Source: Marasmius tenuissimus (Eukaryota; Basidiomycota; Agaricomycetes; Agaricales; Marasmiaceae). From it: a DNA stretch of 64,000 bases. Each line of letters begins with the position of its first letter. Position 1 is the first letter of the stretch. Of the stretch, positions 45,986 through 58,138 are shown piece by piece. The notes below the pieces were generated by a model, which was given only the letters and a program-made list of their open reading frames with translations, made no database searches and had not been told where the DNA came from. Location of the stretch: assembly GCA_029532415.1 (NCBI GenBank), contig JAQOTA010000008.1:248001-312000 (forward strand). The letters run 5' to 3'. Made by a program: the position numbers and the translations under genes.

Positions 45986-46396
45986 CGATTTGACCCATTG
46001 CTGGAATCGCAGTTTCAAACTTACTCTTTGACGCTCATTGGTATGGATACCACAAGTGTGTCTACCTTCTCTTCGATATTGGTAGAAAAGTCTATATAGT
46101 TTGGGGTACTTCAGGTCCTCAGTCTACGAATGGACATTTACTTCCACAACTCGATCCTTCCCCCTATGTACATATACAGCGCTTCCAGATAAGTATTTGC
46201 TGAGGTGAGCTATTTTGCCCGTCCTGCCCGCTCAGGGGTGCAAACGTGGGGTAAACCGGTGAACCCCGGAGCCTGAACCAGCTGGAAGGCTCGACAGCCC
46301 ATATCAAATATGAAACACAAGCAGGCTCGATTGCACAGCACAATACATATATACTCGTATGTTTTGCCGAGGTCTGAAACTTTCGCCCTTACGCCC
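45986..46396. other. Spacer between the F-box and MBL genes
   Basis: Contains the end of the F-box transcript and the promoter of the MBL gene. A TATA-like ATACATATATACTC lies at about 46342-46356, some 45 bases before the ATG. No other feature. Confidence 0.4.
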
Positions 46397-47450
46397 ATGT
46401 CCTTTCACATTCACCACCTATCTGGAGACAACTCCTGGCTGCTCACTTTCAGCAACAATCCGGCACAGCGACTTTCACCCGAAGATACCACCCTCACACT
46501 CCTGATCGACCCATGGTTCAAAGAAGATGGTATCGACTATCACCCATGGTTTCTCCGCCAGCAGCACACGACATCCCCGCAGTTCCAAGACTTCTCGAGT
46601 CTAACAGAATTTCTCTCGTCGGATTCGGACCCACGGAAGGAGGTGAACGGAATTATCATCACATTCGAGGGCAGTGATCATTTACACAAGCCAACTCTCG
46701 ACGGAGTGGGACCAGATGTTCCCTTCTTCGCATTTCCTCGTGCCGCTGCAATCTTGAGAAGCTGGGGAAGGAAGTTTGTCTACGAGATATCAGACCGACC
46801 GACCGATGTCTCTTTGATCATTACCGACAAGCTTCTGGAGGCAGATGCCCGGGACAAACGGGAGGATTCTTCGCGCAAATCTCTTATCGAGAGTCTCGAT
46901 ATCAGGCTCAGCTTTGCTCACCTGAACACCGGAATCATGGCGTCAGTGAATTGTCTCACGCAAGGGGCGTTGGCTCTGTCCTTCACGAAAGGCGACAAGG
47001 AACGTGGAGGTCTCGTTTACGCGCCGCACTCAGCGCCGCTTGACGCTATCAAGCATTGGAAGGAAAAGGAGGAATCAACTACGGCGAAGCGGCTTGAATT
47101 ATTTGCGTATCTTGCCAACTGGGACGTTGTAAGAGTACCAAGACTTGCCGGTGCGTGATTTGTATGCTCCGAATACGGTATCTGCTCATATCATCCCAAC
47201 AGGTGGCCCAATCGTGAGTCAGGGGGCACCCGGGAACTCAAAAGTTGTTCAGGAACTCAGCCCTCGGTATTGGATCCGAACCCACGACGAGTTGACTGTC
47301 TTGACCGGGCTCGTTTCGTACCTACCCACGAGGGAGAGGAAGTCGAAACAGGAAGCTGAAGCGGAGCTCGCCGAGAGCAGCACAAAAATCCTGGAAATGG
47401 AGGCGGGCGAAATGCTTGCCATGCCTTTGGTCGTTGCAGCCGCGGCATGA
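46397..47450 (+). CDS. MBL-fold (metallo-beta-lactamase superfamily) protein
   Basis: Two exons (46397-47150, 47203-47450) give 333 residues. The start MSFHIHHLSGDNSWLLTF is preferred over an upstream ATG (46310), because it begins right at the conserved first strand. LSGDNSWLLTF, TLLIDPWF and the later SWGRKFVYEIS follow the layout of fungal beta-lactamase-fold hydrolases. The metal-binding HxHxDH motif is reduced: the usual position reads FEGSDHLHKPTL, with DHLH but without the leading His pair. The end has YWIRTHDE, a C-terminal His that often binds metal in this group. It could be a degenerate hydrolase or use another set of ligands. Substrate unknown; cytosolic by lack of a signal peptide. 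Confidence 0.75.
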
Positions 47451-47839
47451 ATTTTGCCTAAGCGATGGTAATCGCACTATTGAGCCCGTTTTCCCCTCTT
47501 TCTATACAGAGCGCAGATTAGACTATGTATTTGAAGTTAGTGCTCACCACGTCTTCTATAACTGTTGAGAATAAGCGTGAACATGTAGAGGAATCTTCAA
47601 ACTTGTTCGTAGTGGTCGTGGTAAGAGGACAGGGCTGAATTACTTATCACTTGTATAGTTTATTTGCCTTCAACGTGAATAAGCCAAGGTTAGCGAGCCA
47701 TACCAGCTCTCGTTGAACTCTTTATTGTCTACTCACGAGCCTTTTTACACTTATTTTTTCCACCGTCCCCACCAGTACCAATAACTATCCTAATGCATTG
47801 CAGACCCGTTTGCAACAACAGACTTGCCGTGCGAGCGAT
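47451..47839. other. Convergent 3' spacer, MBL and 7-TM copy 4
   Basis: Both neighbours end here. No gene or structure recognised. Confidence 0.4.
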
Positions 47840-49449
47840 TTACTCGACAATAGGTTCCATATTCTTTGACGTGTACTTTAGATTGGACTTGGACCTGGAG
47901 AGACCATTTTCCGAGCCGACGATCTCACTCGACTTTGGAGAATACTGTTCGTCTATCGGGGAGCGTAAGACTTCGCCCATTTCCTCGCCGGAAATGAGAT
48001 GACGACTGTAGCTCCCTGAGTTAACTGTAGCCCTACGAAATCGCATGGATTCGAGTGGCCCCGTCCCCCTTGTACCTGGAGCTGGTATCTCGTGTGTGAC
48101 ATTGGTCGTATCTCTTGGTAACACAGTTTTCTCGAGAGTTTGACCGTGACTGACCAGGAGCAGAACGACGATAGGGTACATTCCCTGATAAGATGTCAAA
48201 AGCTGTAAGTAAACGGATTAGGGCCAGAGCCACCGCCATACTCACCGCAATTTGTGTATTCACAGGCGTATATATATCTCCAACCGTGCCAACTGGGAGT
48301 CGGATAACCGTCGTAATTAGAACCGTGATCTACGATAATCGTTGAATGTAAGCGCATCAGACATGGGAGGAAATCAATGAGGACGGACCCCGGAAAGACT
48401 GTAAAGCAGTCCCGACTCGACTAGAAGTGCCATTATCCGTTCTCCTCTAGTCCTCCGGTTCTTTAGGGCGCTTAAATCAAACTTTATCCACCTTCGAAAG
48501 CGCCTTTTCAGTCAGTCAGCCGACGTTGATGACTAGATGACTGAATATCAAGCAGGATCTAATGGACTCACCAGGACTTCACAGCAACAATAACTGTGGC
48601 CGAGATGTTCAACAACAATGAGAACACCAAATTTGCGACCTGGCAAACATCAATTGCACGCGACAAGGATTTGATGCGAGGGTCGCTCTTGCTTCCATCG
48701 AGATGGGGAATGCTTTGAATAGTTATTCGTATGACCACGGTCGCTGTAATAGTAACTAGTGACGTGTTGATGTTACCGAGAGGCAAGTGAAAGTTGGAAG
48801 AGGGATCGACGCGTACGAGAAGCACAGCACAGGAAAAACAACGGAATGTAAAGGGACTTCCTGTAGTCCTTATTGCATAAGACCCAAGCCCTCCAGAAGA
48901 CGACTGCGTCGGTAAGTGCATACTGTAGGAGTCAAGAATATGACCAAGAGTTCACGCTTTTAGGGAGAGCGATACTCACGTTTATAAGCACAAGAGAACC
49001 AAGAACGAGAACCCCCTGAGAGATTGGTTCAGTAGTCGGCGATGGTGGTTGACCGTGCACGAGATGAAACGATATAAGGTGGATGAATGCGAGTATCTTG
49101 AAAATCCAATAGATAGTCGATAAACCAAACATGAGCAGGGACGTCAAGAAGATATATTTCCGGACTCCACTCTTGATTCCGGTTGTTCTAGACTGATTTA
49201 GTTTCTGGCATCGAGCAATTTACTAGTTGGTCATTCACACTGTGACATAGGTCGAGAAAATCATCAAGGTGGCATATATACCTACAAGGGAGAGTTGAGT
49301 CAATGCGAAGCTCTGATTGAACGAGATATCTTACCGAAGATAAATGTCTGGCATATTATGCCAATTGCATGATAGAGAATTATGGTTGGTAAGCCAGGAC
49401 GGACCCAGTCTGGGGGTAATTCTACTGGCCAACTAGTGGTTGAACTCAT
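47840..49449 (-). CDS. 7-TM membrane protein, family A, copy 4
   Basis: Minus-strand gene starting at 49449 (MSSTTSWPVELPPDWVRPG). Exon plan as in copies 1-3. Landmarks: LPTIILYHAIGIICQTFIFG, YIFLTSLLMFGLST, ILVLGSLVLIN, TDAVVFWRAWVLC, TSLVTITATVVIRI, NISATVIVAVKSW, a basic segment with KGAFEGG-type RRFRRW, ALLVESGLLYSLSG and GMYPIVVLLLVSHGQTLEKTV. The tail carries the full conserved set: GPLESMRFRRATV, SYSRHLISGEEM, VLRSPID and SPKS. It faces the opposite way from copies 1-3, 17 kb away. A membrane sensor of unknown ligand is likely. Internal exon ends were inferred from GT-AG signals and alignment by eye. Confidence 0.8.
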
Positions 49450-50307
49450 GATAGAATTCCCGATCCCCCTGCCGTTCTGCAGCTTATATATCATCGAGTC
49501 CGGTCCCCTTGCCCCAAATGTCTGACAGGAGGCTCTGAGACTACCATCATGGACGATCAGATGAAATGCTGTTTTCTGGGACGGGATGATGTGAGTTTCA
49601 GGGACTTCGGGAGCAGTTTGAAGCAAATCATGACCCAAGTGGGATCATTAACATGGCGCTGCGCTCAAGGACATCATTCGCCTTGACATGTCTACTGATA
49701 CTACAGTTTCACCGCCTCCACTTCAATGTAAATTTTGATTGAGCTTATGGTGAGACGAAAGCTACTAGACTCAATCAGGAAGTGAGAATTCCTGACAAGT
49801 CGCGCAGCTCGACTAGGGACCGCCTCTCCATTGCTCTGCTTTACTCCAACTTTCATCTGTTCTGCGATAGGCTGGTGGCCCAACAGCTTCTTCCGTGGAT
49901 AAATGTTCGTTGACACTCTGGGGCTGAAGGCCAATGATCGTGATGTGCCACATGAGCCCCATGATATCTACCTGCGTGGCATAGTCTATCTTTGGCCCGC
50001 GAGGCCTTCCTGCAACCGTTAGAGTTGTATTGGCTACCGGACTCGCTATCTTTCTTCCCTTGCCGGACGAGGATTTGTGGATGAACTATAGTATTGGGCC
50101 TATCGATTGAATTCGAGGCAACCTGTTGCCTCCAGGACACAGAAGCGCGAAGCCAGACGCTCGTGCCTGATTGTCGGCGGACCTCCGTCGGTCCCGAGTA
50201 ACGGGCAGCTGTCGCTTGTGATGGCCAAGCTCCAGCCGCCCAGTGATCCGACGGCAAGGCTTCATCACGGCGATGCCGAGTAACAATCCACACCCCATTC
50301 GATCCGG
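49450..50307. other. Spacer between 7-TM copies 4 and 5
   Basis: No gene recognised. A long minus-strand frame (49853-50614) overlaps the last exon of copy 5 in another frame and has the composition of a shadow; it was not called. Confidence 0.4.
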
Positions 50308-51852
50308 CTAACCGCCGGGCTTGTTGAGGTTGTCGTCCTTCGAAGTGCCTTGAAGACTCCCAGCTGACGAAGACAAGGCCTCGTGTAAACTCTGACCGTG
50401 GATATCCGAAACTATACTCAACCGTGAATGAAGGTCGACGTGAAAAGAATTTGGTCCGGCAATGTCTACGGTGACCGGCAGCACCGGCGGGCTCCTGGAG
50501 TCGTTGAAGTCGATGTTTTGCATGAAGATTGTGTTTTCGAGCGTCTTTCCGTGATTGACAAGAAGCAAGACGACGATGGGGTACACTCCCTACTCGAAAG
50601 CGCAGTAAGTTCAAGGTTATTCCATCGAGTTTTGATACAGGCTGTGCTTACCGCAATCTGGATGTTGACAGGCGTGGAAATATTTCCAAGGGTTCCGACA
50701 GGCAGTCGAATGAGGGTCGATGCGAGTAAAATGATCTTAGTCGCCTTGAGTTAGTGCATTGAGATGATGAGTGGAAACAAGAAGTAGCTTACCCCAGCCA
50801 GGCAGTATAATGATCCAGACTCAACGAGAAGCACCATAATCTTCTCGCCCTTAGTTCTTCGTTTCCCTAGAGCACTCAGATCGGATTTTATCCAAGCTCT
50901 GAATTTCCTGGACGCGTTCCAGCAAGATATGAGCAGGGGATAGACTGTGATAGATAGAGCAGGCCTACCAGGTTTTGAATGCGATCAAAATGGTCGTTGA
51001 TAGATTCAATAACAAGGAGAAGACGATATTTGCGATCTGGCAAACGTCGATAGCTCGTGTAAGAGCCTTGACGCGAGGATCCGTAGTCGACCCGTCCATA
51101 TGCGGGATGGACTGCATGGCAATACGAATCACGATTGTGGAGGATACAGATGCTATATGCGAGTGTCAAGTTAGCACCGCGCGGTCTAGAATGATCAATT
51201 TCACGCGCACTCAGAGCACAGCCCAGAAAAACCATTGGAATATAGAGTATCCTCCTGTAATCCGGGTTACATAAAACCCAAGCCCTCCAGAAGACAACGG
51301 CATCGGTGAGGACGTACTGAGGGTCAATACCCGGTCAACACGGAAGAGTCTAGGCACTGATGAAAGGAGGACTCACGTTGATCAACACGAGAGCACCTAG
51401 GACAAGCATCGCGTGAGTTATGGGCCCGGTGGTTGTCGGGGGAGGTTGACCGTGAATAAGATGATGTGATATGAGGTCGATGAAGTCGACCATCTTTGAA
51501 ACCCAGAAGAGGGTCGACAACACAAACATGACCGTTGACATCAAGAATATGTATTTTCGGATATCACTCTTTATTCCCGTCGTACTAAGTCAAATTCCTG
51601 TCAGACTCCGCGAAGATCGAAAGAAGAGGACGACTCACACCATAAGATATGTCGAGAAGATCATCAAGGTCGCGTAAATGCCTATGAGTGAGAGTTATGT
51701 TATTACAAACGCAAATATTGATTGATAGAAGGAAATCTACCGAAGAAGAAAGTCTGGCAGATCATGCCGATCGAATGGTAGAGGATTATCGTTGGAAGAC
51801 CGGGATTGATCCAGTTTGGGGGTAGATTAGGCTGGCCAGGGGTCGTATCCAT
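50308..51852 (-). CDS. 7-TM membrane protein, family A, copy 5
   Basis: Starts MDTTPGQPNLPPNWINPG (51852). Landmarks: LPTIILYHSIGMICQTFFFG, MMSTVMFVLSTLFWVSKMVDF, LVLGALVLIN, TDAVVFWRAWVLC-type exon (here PDAVVFWRAWVLC region near 51270-51310), NLSTTILIAFKTW, FRAWIKSDL, RTKGEKIMVLLVESGSLYCLAG and, after an intron, a GMYPIVVLLLVNHGKTLENTIF-type segment with GV at the start. The tail diverges: it lacks GPLESMRF and ends with a Ser-rich HGQSLHEALSSSAGSLQG. So the membrane core is conserved while the tail has been replaced. Probable sensor, ligand unknown. Minus strand, head-to-tail with copy 4. Confidence 0.8.
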
Positions 51853-54116
51853 GCTCCAAGCTTCAAGCTCGAAGAGCGACCATGGGTCTATGAGAATGTC
51901 TTCGACTTAAGTATTCTTTTGATGTTCTATGAGTGGTCCGCGTGTCTACTTGGCGAGACCGTTCCTAGGCGATGATCAGATGGGTTGCCTTCGAGCCGAC
52001 GCTACTGAATGCAGGGAAAGTAACATTGTGAAGAACAAAATTGACTTGACCACCAAAGCATATCTTTAGAGCGAATTCTTATACATTGGACATCCATATG
52101 CTTTTAGCACATCAATGATGGCGACCCGACGGAGCTACTGGAGGAGCGATGAATTAGCGGCAAGCTAAGCAGGCAGACACTTCATTGGTGAGCGGGTAGA
52201 AAGCATCGAGTTCGGATGAAGACGAGCCCTCGAGCCAGAGCTAGGTCTAACAGAGAGACAAAGCTCCCGTTCTACGTATAACTGAAGTTCCCAAAACACT
52301 GGATCTAAAGGCCAGGAATATAAAGAACATACTCAATAGATATGCGGGAAGAATCTTGATGATCATCCGAGTTTATATGGGGTTGTCGTTTAACTTTGAG
52401 AAAGTATAGAAAAGCACGGCCCCGGGATTAATAGTCTGTCGCCCCAGCTTCAAGTAATTGAAATGCACTGCCTGTGAACCCGGATATAATCCGCAGTGAG
52501 TATTCCATCACAGACCTACAGGCTTGCAGTCCGACGTCTTAATGGAGCTTTCCTCAGCATCAGTGTCAGTAAACAAGGTTATCATGTTCTGGCTTCGCTC
52601 AGGCATGACCTACTTGACTCACTAAAGAAGGACGACAATGAGACCTCTGAATGAGTTAGCGCTTACTAGGCGTAGGTCAAGCAGGTTGGTCTAATCGTAA
52701 GTATAAAAACCGATCACTCGATGATATGTGCCTTTCACTCCAGAACTACCTGAAGCTTGAGTTCACGTCGTAATCAACGGTCAAGCTTCAAGATAGATCG
52801 GACTTCGAGTCTCGACGGCAGCGTGGTGCATTGGCGGCTCCACTCCGAAGCCTGGGCACTGCGGCGGCATGGGTAACACCGAGTACCGCCGAAACGCTCT
52901 CATTCTCTTGCACCCATCACGCCATTGAGGTTATGCCCTGGAAAATTACTCCTAGCGCTCAGAAGATTAGATACTATAGATGCTTGTCTCCGATAAACGG
53001 CAAGCGTACAAAACGAGTAGAGAAATCGTCTCCAAGTTTCTCCAAAATCCTTCGACGTACTGGCTCGCGGGCGATTTTTGGGACTGACTACCTCTTTCCA
53101 ACTCAACTTCGAACGAATACCTCTTTTTAGCCCGTAGATGTTGAGGAAAGGACTCAAACCCAAGTCTCAGCCCGACTACTAGTGCCTATCTTCACAGCCG
53201 TCGTGATTTCTCTCCGCTAGGCTCGTGCTTCTGGTCGACGCTGACTTCAAACGTCGTACAAACATGGTGTTTATCTATGTGGTATGAGCTCCGGGATTGA
53301 TCAACTCCATTCATTCATCCTGTCGTGCCCGAGACTGTGGCGAATGAATGGACTGTGCAGGCCTGGTTCGCTCTTCGTCTTCCTTCGTTGGGACCTGAGA
53401 GAGATATTCGCCAATTTTGTTAGAGTGGCTCAGATGGTCTAAAACATATGATCCTCGCGTCCTCCGAGAAGGAGATCGAACGGAAAGCTCATAGAACCCT
53501 GGACGAGTTACTTACGCACAGACCACCACCGCAAAGCACACACCGGAGCCCTGAGCCCTGCGCGTCTTCTCAACACGAGCGCGACTTGTTGCCGAAATAG
53601 GGACCCATGGGCGTCTAATTTTGACATGAACGGTTTATTCGAGTCAACTCAATATCGATCTACTGCGTAGTCAATGCGGCGAAACGAAGGGAGCAAGGCA
53701 AGGGAAATCAGTCGAAAGAAGCGCAAGCCGGTGTTGCAGGAGCTGACCTTTCGGGCGTGTGCTTTGGCCATTTCCCCAGCCTCCTTCATGCATACCGGTC
53801 GTACGATCGTAAAGTCGTGTTGGGAGCAGACACTCTTGGCTTGCTGAAAACACGCCAAATACCACCATGACGCTCCCAATGGAATTTTAATCAAGTTGTC
53901 AGTGCACAGTTGAATTCGGAGTACCGTACTCGTTCGCCTGAAGGCGGAAGACGGTGCATTGAGAAGATCAAACGTCTATACTACAAAAAAAAACAAAAAA
54001 CAAACCAAATATACGTCCTTACCGCTCGTCCGAGCAGGCACAGCAGTGTTGCTCTCAAAGCGACAAAGCCGTACAGTATATATGGACAAGTTAAATAGAT
54101 ATTAAAGAAGTCATGA
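51853..54116. other. Intergenic stretch of ~2.3 kb, nothing recognised
   Basis: Lies between the start of 7-TM copy 5 and the end of transporter copy 2. Frames at 52831-53130 (+) and 53649-53894 (-) have no motif. A tRNA-like AGGACTCAAACCC at 53149-53161 could not be folded into a cloverleaf. Confidence 0.4.
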
Positions 54117-56250
54117 TCATCGTGCGGAAGTTGGCAGCGGAGAGACATTGTCTCGGTCACAAGGACGCATACCAGCTGCACAGTTGCCCTCCAGTTCTCT
54201 CCCAAGCCTTCTGTCCGTTAACAAATACACCGTTCCAAGCAATAGGAGCGAGGCCAGTAGTGCACATCCACCTATAATTCCATCGTCAATATTCTACCAG
54301 AGTCGACGGACAAGGCCCAAGATTGAACTACTCACCGGCGTATCCCGCCATCGCCCGCATCCCCACATCCAAATTTACCTCACCAGACGTCAAAGGTCCA
54401 ACGAGCCCTCCAATCGAAGCGAACAGGTTCAACAGGCTGATTCGGAGTCCTACATGACTCGTATCACTTGTACCACCTGGATCACTCTCATCTTTTGGAT
54501 CAACCTTGTTTTTTTGAACATCGAAAATATGGGTAGAATCGGTGGCTAGGGCGCTGAAAGGTGCAGCACAGGGCCTGTTATTCCAGGAATTGATAACGTC
54601 AACTTAAAAAGAGGAGTGTATCGGGACATACCCATACGCAATTGTGAACATAACCAGCCCTGCGTTGTTTTTTGTTGCAGTCCAGCCACCAGCGAGAATG
54701 GCACCGCTGATGGCTAGCGAGGGTATGGTTACATTCAATGGGCCTGCAGCAATATAACGGATGTCATTCTATATCCCAGGCGTGGAAAGAGCGTCAAGGT
54801 CCTACCGTATCTGGAAGCAGCCCAACGAGCTGGAATACGCCCGAGGCCAGTGGCGGCATTCAACACGCCAATGAGAAAGTATCCGAATTCTGGTGAGGTC
54901 ACGCCCCGGATCACTGCCGTAGATGATACATACGTGGCGACTAAGGGCGAAACCTCACTGTGAGGTCGCGGAATATTAAAAAGAAATTTTACGGTTGGTA
55001 CGCACATGTAAAGAATCCGATGATGTGAAGAGCGTACGCCAAGCAGTATGACCCGAAGGCAAGATTTCCGAGAAGTTTGAGGCTAAAGAACGGGTTCTTG
55101 CCTTTGACAGTGTTTTTGTCGCGTCTCTTGACTGTCTGTAGGTTGTTGGAAAACAGGTTCGATGAGCACAAAATCTTCAAGTAGACTCACTATGTTGGTA
55201 ACGGCCAGTGTTACGAAGCCTATCCAGCCGAGGATGCGCATCGTCCACGGGAAGCTGCGAAGACTCGTCGCATGAACTTGAACGGAACAAAGCTAAAACG
55301 ACGATACCCCATTCGAGGAAGTAAGAACCCAGAAACGACCGGGTACATAATGCCTCCCAAAGTCGATCCACCATAGACGAACGCAAGAGCGAGCTCAGAT
55401 CGTTTCTTAAAGTACTGCGCACATATGGCTGAGACATTGCCAACCAGACATCCGGCAGTAATCTATAGGATCAACATATCAAGAGACAGATTATTTGGGA
55501 TGCGCAGAGGACGAAGTTTTGGGACGTACTCCACTCAGAATCCCCTGACAGAGTAACGACTGCCAAAACTCTGTGCATTCGGCGGTGAGTGCCAGAGAGA
55601 CGACGAACAGGATGCTAGCTGGGGTGAAGTAGTGCTCAAAGTATCCCTGGTCGAAAAGTGGCCGGACTACGACAGCCGGGAAGAAGAGTAGCGATCGCTG
55701 GAGAGATAAGTATCGGATGAGTCATTCCATGGTCAAAAAGGTCTATAAACACCTGGGCAGCACCAATCCATCGCCTGAGAGGCGGCTGTGAGCAGGAAGC
55801 AAGGGGGAGAGTATTAAGAGACATACATGTTGGCTGGCGTCAACCCGTTGTAATGATTTTGTTCTTCTTCATAGTACGTGCGGAAGACCTGGAAGTAAGC
55901 AGTTAGTTTACGTCGATCAAAAGTCTGCACAGGCCCATGTCTACTGACACCCCAGGAGTTGACGTAGCCATGACTTTGTGACATAATGAGCTTGAGCCCG
56001 AAACCTGAAAAGATGAGCAGCTCACATTGTGAAGAGGCAGCAGGCGAGCTGTTGAAAGTGGAGGAGTGTCAACATGAATTAGCTGACCCTAAACTGAAGC
56101 TATAATTTGACGTACCCCGACCACGACAGACCAAGTTTTTGCCCTGTCTTCGGGCACCAGATTCTCCTTGTCCGGTGGAGGAGGCGATCCTCGTATCGCA
56201 GCGTTCGCAACAGAATGGCCACCCAATATTGAGCCTTGTTTGTGGTCCAT
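54117..56250 (-). CDS. MFS transporter, monocarboxylate-transporter-like, copy 2
   Basis: Starts MDHKQGSILGGHSVANAAIR (56250); first exon ends KTWSVVVG. Collinear with copy 1: SHGYVNSWG, VFRTYYEEEQNHYNGLTPANM, GLVGNVSAICAQYF-type segment (read by eye around 55400-55450), MRILGWIGFVTLAVTNI, TVKRRDKNTVKGKN, FFSLKLLGNLAFGSYCLAY, TYVSSTAVIRGVTSPEFGYFLIGVLNAATGLGR, and GCALLASLLLLGTVYLL at the C-terminus with a polar tail ending TSAR. In the MCT entry motif it has PEDRAKTW instead of PEGGARAW, losing both glycines, which may affect transport. Same strand as copy 1, eleven kb apart. Likely paralogous symporter of unknown substrate. Exon ends inferred by eye. Confidence 0.75.
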
Positions 56251-57926
56251 AATGGACTTTCCTTGTTATCTGAGTGTTGGGGATCGACCAGTAGAGTACA
56301 GAGCAATTTGGCGAGTATGCTATATAAAAGACTAAGTTGAGCGTCAACCTGAGCACCTTACTGTTTCGAAAATGAATGAAGTAATGTTTGAGGAGCACAA
56401 TGAGCTGGTCCCTCATGGATTAATTTCGAATTGATGGTGATCGCTTTGGTGCTTCATAGCAAGCACAATAATGCTTTGTCGGCCTCCTCTTTGTCATTCG
56501 CGCAATGGAGTAGACCAACGTTCATATCTGGACGAGGATAGGGACAAGTCTTGAGCTAGAAAGTCTTGGGCGAGTAGTCTGAGCAGCGCACCGTTTCGTT
56601 CTACATGCCGGCGCTTCAACCTCACGTCCCTCATGCGGCATTAAAATGAAAAGAGCACGCCTTTGCCTTTCTTTACAATCATTCCGAACACCGTAGGCAG
56701 GGAGAAAACACTGTGGCTCCTACTAGATCCAAGATATAACAGCGACGACTCTATAACATCTTTCGTTCCCCTCTGCACACAGTGATATTAGGGGTATGCA
56801 GTACCTTTCGTTTGCGGTCAGTAAGAATTGACAGGGTTGAATTGTATCAAATAACGCGCCTGGTTCAAGATAGTAACTGGCTTCATGTTGGGATTCGCGC
56901 GGGATAAACAGAAACATTCGTGCAGTGTACAACTCATGTTGGTAGCACGGCTACCTAGCTGGTGGTCTACACGTTTGGAACTACATCGTGGCTGATGATC
57001 AAGATAGATAGCTCAGGCTATCAAGTCTGCCGAACAAGTACCATGGCGCCTATGACATTACAGCGGCTGCGATCTTCAACTTCGGGTTGTGACACCAAGC
57101 AGAGATAGACGGGGCGTTTCAGGAGGAGGAAAACCAGTGACCAATGGGTGACTAGGTTCCGGTATTCCGGACGAGCCACTAGCCATCTCCATTCGACCTG
57201 TCAAGTGTGGATGTGAGAATATGGAACACGCGCATAGCCCAAAATAGAAGAAACATGTCCGTGACCTCAAGAATTTCCTCCTCGTGTTTTCTAAGCGAGA
57301 CACGACCACCCAAGGATTGTCCCCATCCTAAAATGACCTGTACACGTACCTCCATGTCAACCATGGGAGGTACAATCATAACCGGTTACATTGAGCGTGG
57401 AAGGACTATCATCCGTGCTGGCGCGGATACTGGTAGCTCGTAAGCGCTAGACCCAGGGTAATCAGTATATGTGCCGGACGGTATACAGCTTTATGGAGTT
57501 TGCGTACGATTTATATCCAAGAATCTAGTGGATAATATCCAGTCGGTGTGGAGCCAAAACTTCCCCGTCTCATATAACAGCGAGTAACAGATAGATATCG
57601 AACCTTATATAAATAGAACGGTGTCTCGAGAGCACCGGAAACCTGTGCGAGATCTCGACAGTACGTTGGCAATGGTTGGATGGAACATGACCTAACATCG
57701 TCCAGATAGCCATCTCCGGGTCTCCGTAGGCCATCTCGATCCGATAATCACTCTCCTGCGCAGAGTATCCTCGGCGGCGAGCAACCCGGGAGATTGGTTC
57801 AACATTCGACGATGGCTGAGAATTCGAATTGTTGGTGAACTCGAAGCTTTGGATTGTAACCCGGGGAGATCCTGACAAACACTCATGAAGTGACAGAAGG
57901 CCCCCAGCATGGTCGTGATACTGGAC
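56251..57926. other. Intergenic stretch upstream of transporter copy 2
   Basis: Should hold the promoter of copy 2. Frames at 57076-57443 on both strands and 57570-57938 (-) lack motifs; the latter begins inside the MITE. Nothing else recognised. Confidence 0.4.
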
Positions 57927-58138
57927 GCAAGAGCCCACTCACTTTTCAGGAAAGTGATGCCGACTCACTTTCCTTCTCACTTTCCTTTGTATTTTACAAA
58001 GGCCTTTGTGACCTCATATACGGCAATTTATCCACCAAAAAAAATTAGCGTCCAAAATAAAGAGTACAAGGAAAGTGAAAGTAAGTGAGTAGGTAAGTGA
58101 GTCAGTATCACTTTCCCGGAAAGTGAGTGGGCTCTTGC
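57927..58138. mobile_element. MITE-like element with ~44-bp terminal inverted repeats
   Basis: The left end (GCAAGAGCCCACTCACTTTT, 57927 on) and the right end (ending GAGTGGGCTCTTGC, 58138) are inverted copies over about 44 bp with a few mismatches; the pairing continues weakly through CTCACTTTCC repeats on each side. The ~212-bp size, lack of coding and AT-rich centre fit a miniature inverted-repeat element. No clear target duplication was found (only AC on each side). No autonomous partner is in the window. Confidence 0.75.

Noticed and set aside
49853..50614. 253-codon minus-strand frame
   Set aside because: Overlaps the last exon of 7-TM copy 5 in another frame; rich in Arg/Ser/Gln as expected of a shadow.
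52831..53130. 99-codon plus-strand frame
   Set aside because: No motif, overlapped by a minus-strand frame of similar length.
53140..53220. Possible tRNA (AGGACTCAAACCC resembles a T-loop)
   Set aside because: No T-stem pairing and no acceptor stem could be formed.
55177..55443. 88-codon minus-strand frame in transporter copy 2
   Set aside because: Wrong frame relative to the collinear transporter reading.
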